DNA of 8,632 nucleotides, taken from positions 1 to 8,632 of the forward strand of contig JALOPC010000163.1 of the NCBI GenBank assembly GCA_025454095.1. Reading direction: 5' to 3'. The stretch is from Syntrophales bacterium (lineage in GTDB: Bacteria > Desulfobacterota > Syntrophia > Syntrophales > UBA2192). Under the pieces are notes generated by a model. It ran no database searches, was not told the DNA's origin, and saw nothing but the letters and a program-made list of their open reading frames with translations. Below are positions 6,639 through 8,632 of the stretch, in pieces; within the stretch, counting starts at the first letter, position 1, and every line of letters begins with the position of its first letter. The translations under genes were made by a program, and so were the position numbers.

Positions 6639-6654
6639 TGGCATCGTTATTGCT
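6639..6654 (+). promoter_or_regulatory. Sigma-54 (-24/-12) promoter candidate
   Basis: TGGCATCGTTATTGCT matches the consensus TGGCAC-N5-TTGCW at every fixed position but one (T for the last C of the -24 box), with the diagnostic GG (6640-6641) and GC (6652-6653) exactly ten bases apart. Transcription would start about 6664-6666, a few bases before the first of two hairpins. A chance match is possible, but the downstream arrangement supports it. Confidence 0.55.
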
Positions 6655-6668
6655 AACTCCGTAAAGGC

Positions 6669-6721
6669 AGCGCATTAGGAAATACCCAAGACCCTGACAG
6701 ACCCCAAAATTTCCTGGCGCT
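6669..6721 (+). repeat. Hairpin 1 with triple ACCC loop
   Basis: AGCGC (6669-6673) pairs with GCGCT (6717-6721) and AGGAAAT (6677-6683) with ATTTCCT (6709-6715), separated by a small internal loop (ATT against G). The 25-nt apical loop (6684-6708) holds three ACCC motifs. The hairpin begins within about five bases of the predicted transcription start. Confidence 0.55.
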
Positions 6722-6723
6722 TG

Positions 6724-6790
6724 TTTTGAAAGAGGTCAATCGGTGGATGGTTTTGGTCCCTCCTTTCCATCCACCGATTCCCTTTCAAAA
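6724..6790 (+). repeat. Hairpin 2 with anti-Shine-Dalgarno loop
   Basis: The inner stem is a perfect 13-bp repeat, AATCGGTGGATGG (6738-6750) with 6767-6779. The outer stem is a perfect 9-bp repeat, TTTTGAAAG (6724-6732) with CTTTCAAAA (6782-6790). The two are separated by AGGTC against CC, in which GG and CC can also pair. The 16-nt loop (6751-6766) contains TCCCTCCTTT, the complement of a strong ribosome-binding site. This is the strongest inverted repeat in the window that lacks terminator features: no T-run follows it. Confidence 0.75.
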
Positions 6791-6803
6791 AAGGGTTTCG
6801 GCA

Positions 6804-6947
6804 ATGTCGCTGCATCAATACATGGACAAACGAATCAAGCGCTGCCTTTCCAACCCGGCCATCCTCGTGCTCGCGCTGGTCTACCTCTCTTCTTCCGCAA
6901 AAAGGCCGAAGGCCGAATTGCCCCACTGGGCCACGCAGGCCCTCTGA
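6804..6947 (+). CDS. Small ORF, 47 residues, possible small membrane protein
   Basis: ATG at 6804 to TGA at 6945-6947 encodes 47 residues that I do not recognise. An AAAAAAGGG stretch (6787-6795) ends eight bases before the ATG, a modest ribosome-binding match overlapping the foot of hairpin 2. Codon third positions are mostly G or C, as in the genuine genes of the window. The protein has a basic N-terminal segment (DKRIKR, 8-13), one short hydrophobic stretch (PAILVLALVYL, 18-28) and a charged, tryptophan-bearing tail (KRPKAELPHW, 33-42). An intrinsic terminator starts 18 nt after the stop. It may be the real product of the sigma-54-type unit or an accidental ORF within an RNA gene. Confidence 0.4.
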   Translation: MSLHQYMDKRIKRCLSNPAILVLALVYLSSSAKRPKAELPHWATQAL

Positions 6948-6964
6948 TCCCCTTGCACAGAATG

Positions 6965-6999
6965 AAAAAGCCGGCCCCGTCGGGGGCCGGCTTTTTTTT
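6965..6999. terminator. Strong intrinsic terminator, usable on both strands
   Basis: GCCGGCCCC (6970-6978) pairs perfectly with 6983-6991 around GTCG, with five A before and eight T after, extending the stem. The T8 tail on the plus strand is the stronger one, which implies plus-strand transcription reaching this point. On the minus strand it lies 25 nt after the stop of the AtoE-like gene and can end that transcript with a five-T tail. Confidence 0.9.
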
Positions 7000-7023
7000 G
7001 ATGCGCGTCGAGTGAATCGTCGA

Positions 7024-8379
7024 TTACATGATCCCCATGCCCAGCAGCAGGGCGAGGATCGACAAAATCGCTCCGCTCCACAGGAGGGTCATCGTGGTGT
7101 AGCCCATGACGGCCCGGGCCGACAGCCCGGCGAGGCCCAGAAGCGGCAGGGCCCAGAAGGGCTGGACCATGTTCGTCCACTGATCTCCCCAGGCCACCAT
7201 CATGGCCGACGTGGTCATGTTGATCCCCATGGTCTTGGCCGCCTCGATCGTGATCGGGCCCTGCACGAGCCACTGGCCGCCGCCGGAGGGGACGAACATG
7301 TTGATGATGCCGGCCGCCCAGAACTGGAGCATGTAGAACGTCACCGGTGTGGAAACGGCCACGAACCAGCTGGCGATCACCTTCCCGAGCCCCGTCCCGA
7401 TCAGGATCCCCTGGATGCCGCCGTAGAGCGGGAACTGCAGCGCGATGCCGCCCGCCCCCTTGATGGCGGTGTTGACGGCCTTGATGTAGTTCACGGGCTT
7501 GCCGTGGAGCAGGACGCCGAGGATGAAGAACAGGAAGATGACGACGTTGAGGTTGAGGTCCATGCCTTTGGTCATGAAGTGGTTGCCCAGGTAGGCAAGA
7601 CCCATGAGCCCGAAGACGATGTTGATCGCGTAGCTGTGGTCGATCCTCTCGGCCAGGGTCGGGTTGGCCGGTTTATCGACGTGGATCGTCTCGTCGGCGA
7701 TCTCCTTGAGTTTTTCCTCGCTGATCTCCTGCACCTCCTCCGCCTTGGGGTGGATCAAGGCGTACAGAACGGGGAGGCTGAAGATGACCAGCAGCGATGC
7801 AATGATGTTGTAGGATGCGAAGATGGTGTCAGCCACGGGGACCGGAGCCCCGGTGACCTTCTCGATGAAGTTCTGCGCGTGCTTGGAGGTGGCGCAGACC
7901 AGGGGGATCGAGCCCGAGAGGCCCTGGTGCCAGACCACGAAGCCGCTGTAGGCCGCCGCGATGAGGTAGGGGTAATCCACCTTCTTCGTGCGCTTGGCGA
8001 TCTCGAGGGCAAGCAGGCCTCCGACGATGAGGCCAAAGCCCCAGTTGAGCCACGAGGCCACGGCGGCCACGAAGGAGACGATCATTCCCGCCTTGATGGG
8101 CGTGTCGCCCTTGCCGGCGATCCAGACCAGTACTTTCTTGACCGCGGGTGAGAGAGCCAGGCAGTGGCCCGTCACGAGGATCAGGATCATCTGCATGGCG
8201 AAAGCCACGATCCCGTAGATGCCGTTTCCCCACGCCATGATCATCTTCATGACGTCCGTGGGCGTGAAGATGAGGGCGAGGATCGCCGAGAGGAACGTCA
8301 GCAGGATGGCGAAGAGATAGGCGTCGGGTAGGTAGTGCCTCATGAAATACGTGAACATGGATGCAAGCCGCCTGAGCAT
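7024..8379 (-). CDS. atoE: AtoE-family short-chain fatty acid transporter
   Basis: The 451-residue membrane protein matches the SCFA_trans (AtoE) permease family, close in length to E. coli AtoE (about 440). The hallmark PSGGGQWLVQGP is at residues 364-375. Hydrophobic segments include about 21-39, 55-75, 97-125, 137-161, 186-209, 250-266, 277-292, 311-330, 334-362 and 404-449, with a long charged cytoplasmic-type loop at 211-248 (AEEVQEISEEKLKEIADE). Family members carry short-chain fatty acids such as acetoacetate or butyrate across the inner membrane. The ATG at 8379 has an ideal AAAGGAGG seven bases upstream; the frame stays open 70 codons further but that stretch is not hydrophobic and has no membrane-protein character. 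E. coli atoE sits with CoA-transferase genes; here no such gene is adjacent. With the acyl-CoA dehydrogenase nearby it fits uptake or export of short acids, though the exact substrate is unknown. Confidence 0.9.
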   Translation of the reverse strand: MLRRLASMFTYFMRHYLPDAYLFAILLTFLSAILALIFTPTDVMKMIMAWGNGIYGIVAFAMQMILILVTGHCLALSPAVKKVLVWIAGKGDTPIKAGMIVSFVAAVASWLNWGFGLIVGGLLALEIAKRTKKVDYPYLIAAAYSGFVVWHQGLSGSIPLVCATSKHAQNFIEKVTGAPVPVADTIFASYNIIASLLVIFSLPVLYALIHPKAEEVQEISEEKLKEIADETIHVDKPANPTLAERIDHSYAINIVFGLMGLAYLGNHFMTKGMDLNLNVVIFLFFILGVLLHGKPVNYIKAVNTAIKGAGGIALQFPLYGGIQGILIGTGLGKVIASWFVAVSTPVTFYMLQFWAAGIINMFVPSGGGQWLVQGPITIEAAKTMGINMTTSAMMVAWGDQWTNMVQPFWALPLLGLAGLSARAVMGYTTMTLLWSGAILSILALLLGMGIM

Positions 8380-8632
8380 GGTACAACCTCCTTTCCACAA
8401 TTCCTGTGTGGCCCCGCGTTGCGGCCGGGGCCGCGCAGGGCGCTGTGCTGATGGGGTATAAGATGGACAATAACGGAATATATACGTCTGGAGGCGCTGC
8501 CGGTAAGGATGCAAGCCCCTCCTTGTATACCCTGGGCAGATAACGACATGGCACCCGGTGATGACCGGATGCGCGGTGAAATGACCCACTCCCCTCGGCG
8601 ATAAATGCCGGATGGGGGACGGCGCTACGCCG
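8380..8632 (-). promoter_or_regulatory. Upstream region of the atoE-like gene, non-coding, hairpin-rich
   Basis: No gene is supported here. Near the ribosome-binding site CCACA (8395-8399) and TGTGG (8407-8411) can pair; GGCCCC (8410-8415) can pair with GGGGCC (8427-8432), which overlaps the alternative GCGGCC/GGCCGC hairpin (8421-8434). Further out, GGGTATA (8454-8460) is complementary to TATACCC (8526-8532), and CCGGT/ACCGG (8555-8568) makes a compact hairpin. A weak sigma-70 candidate on the minus strand is TTACCG (8501-8506), 18 bases, TATATT (8477-8482). No riboswitch class was recognised, and the region may continue beyond the window. Confidence 0.35.

Larger units (their letters stand above)
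6664..6999 (+). ncRNA. Candidate structured small RNA or dual-function RNA
   Basis: A transcript of roughly 335 nt is bounded by the sigma-54-type element at 6639-6654 and the intrinsic terminator at 6965-6999. Its 5' part folds as two successive hairpins: one at 6669-6721 with a C-rich 25-nt loop and one at 6724-6790 with a CCTCC-bearing loop. The 3' part contains a 47-codon ORF. Sigma-54-driven small RNAs are well established elsewhere (Qrr in Vibrio, CrcZ and NrsZ in Pseudomonas), but I recognise no known family here. It could instead simply be a leadered mRNA for the small ORF. The dehydrogenase and permease on either side are on the opposite strand. Confidence 0.45.

Noticed and set aside
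6724..6790. Hairpin 2 as an intrinsic terminator or a small transposable element
   Set aside because: No T-run follows the stem on either strand. No flanking target duplication or transposase trace was seen, so an RNA element fits better; a mobile origin is not fully excluded.
8380..8589. 70-codon N-terminal extension of the atoE-like gene
   Set aside because: Non-hydrophobic, Arg/Pro/Gln-rich sequence with no resemblance to AtoE N-termini; the ATG at 8379 has an ideal ribosome-binding site.
8555..8632. Riboswitch or REP-like element at the right edge
   Set aside because: Several small GC-rich hairpins are present, but none matches the conserved core of a riboswitch or a REP family that I know, and the region is cut by the window edge.
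1..8632. CRISPR array, tRNA, rRNA, insertion sequence or phage gene
   Set aside because: No regularly spaced repeats, no cloverleaf or rRNA-like stretch, no transposase or integrase motif found on either strand.

Overview
This window is GC-rich bacterial chromosomal DNA. The gene set points to a deltaproteobacterial fatty-acid or organic-acid degrader of the Syntrophobacterales/Syntrophaceae kind: an acyl-CoA dehydrogenase, an AtoE-type short-chain fatty acid permease, a DUF4301 protein, a ThiI/MnmA-like thiolase-type ATPase and a strong-looking -24/-12 (sigma-54) motif. This placement is inferred from gene content only; there is no rRNA or marker gene to fix it.

Layout. (1) 1-1972, plus strand: the C-terminal end of a metallophosphoesterase, followed 16 nt later by a complete DUF4301 protein, probably one operon. 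(2) 2006-2041: a bidirectional terminator between this operon and the convergent minus-strand genes. (3) 2084-4700, minus strand: a LysM-domain exported protein (upstream), broken by a single-base frameshift in a run of four C, then a ThiI/MnmA-like ATP-pyrophosphatase. A very good sigma-70 promoter (perfect -35, 17-bp spacer) sits 36-64 bases upstream of the LysM start. (4) 4781-6263, minus strand: a monocistronic acyl-CoA dehydrogenase with its own sigma-70 promoter, a roughly 195-nt leader and its own hairpin terminator. (5) 6264-7023: a long intergenic region with a layered set of signals on the plus strand. (6) 7024-8379, minus strand: an AtoE-family short-chain fatty acid transporter, with 253 bases of hairpin-rich non-coding DNA upstream to the window edge.

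The most interesting part is 6485-6999. In order on the plus strand I see a GTGCA-N5-TGCAC dyad, an IHF-like core, a sigma-54-type element with exact GG-N10-GC spacing, two consecutive strong hairpins starting about where the transcript should begin, a 47-codon small ORF with a ribosome-binding-like sequence, and a strong intrinsic terminator with an eight-T tail. The apical loop of the second hairpin carries an anti-Shine-Dalgarno sequence, and an 11-nt stretch beginning in that loop is perfectly complementary to the ribosome-binding region of the neighbouring atoE-like mRNA. I propose an undescribed, sigma-54-controlled, structured small RNA or dual-function RNA between the permease and the dehydrogenase. 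Nothing beyond the sequence supports this yet.

Functionally, the permease and the dehydrogenase fit uptake and first oxidation of short-chain acyl compounds. The LysM, ThiI-like, DUF4301 and phosphoesterase genes look like envelope or housekeeping neighbours with no visible link to that pathway.
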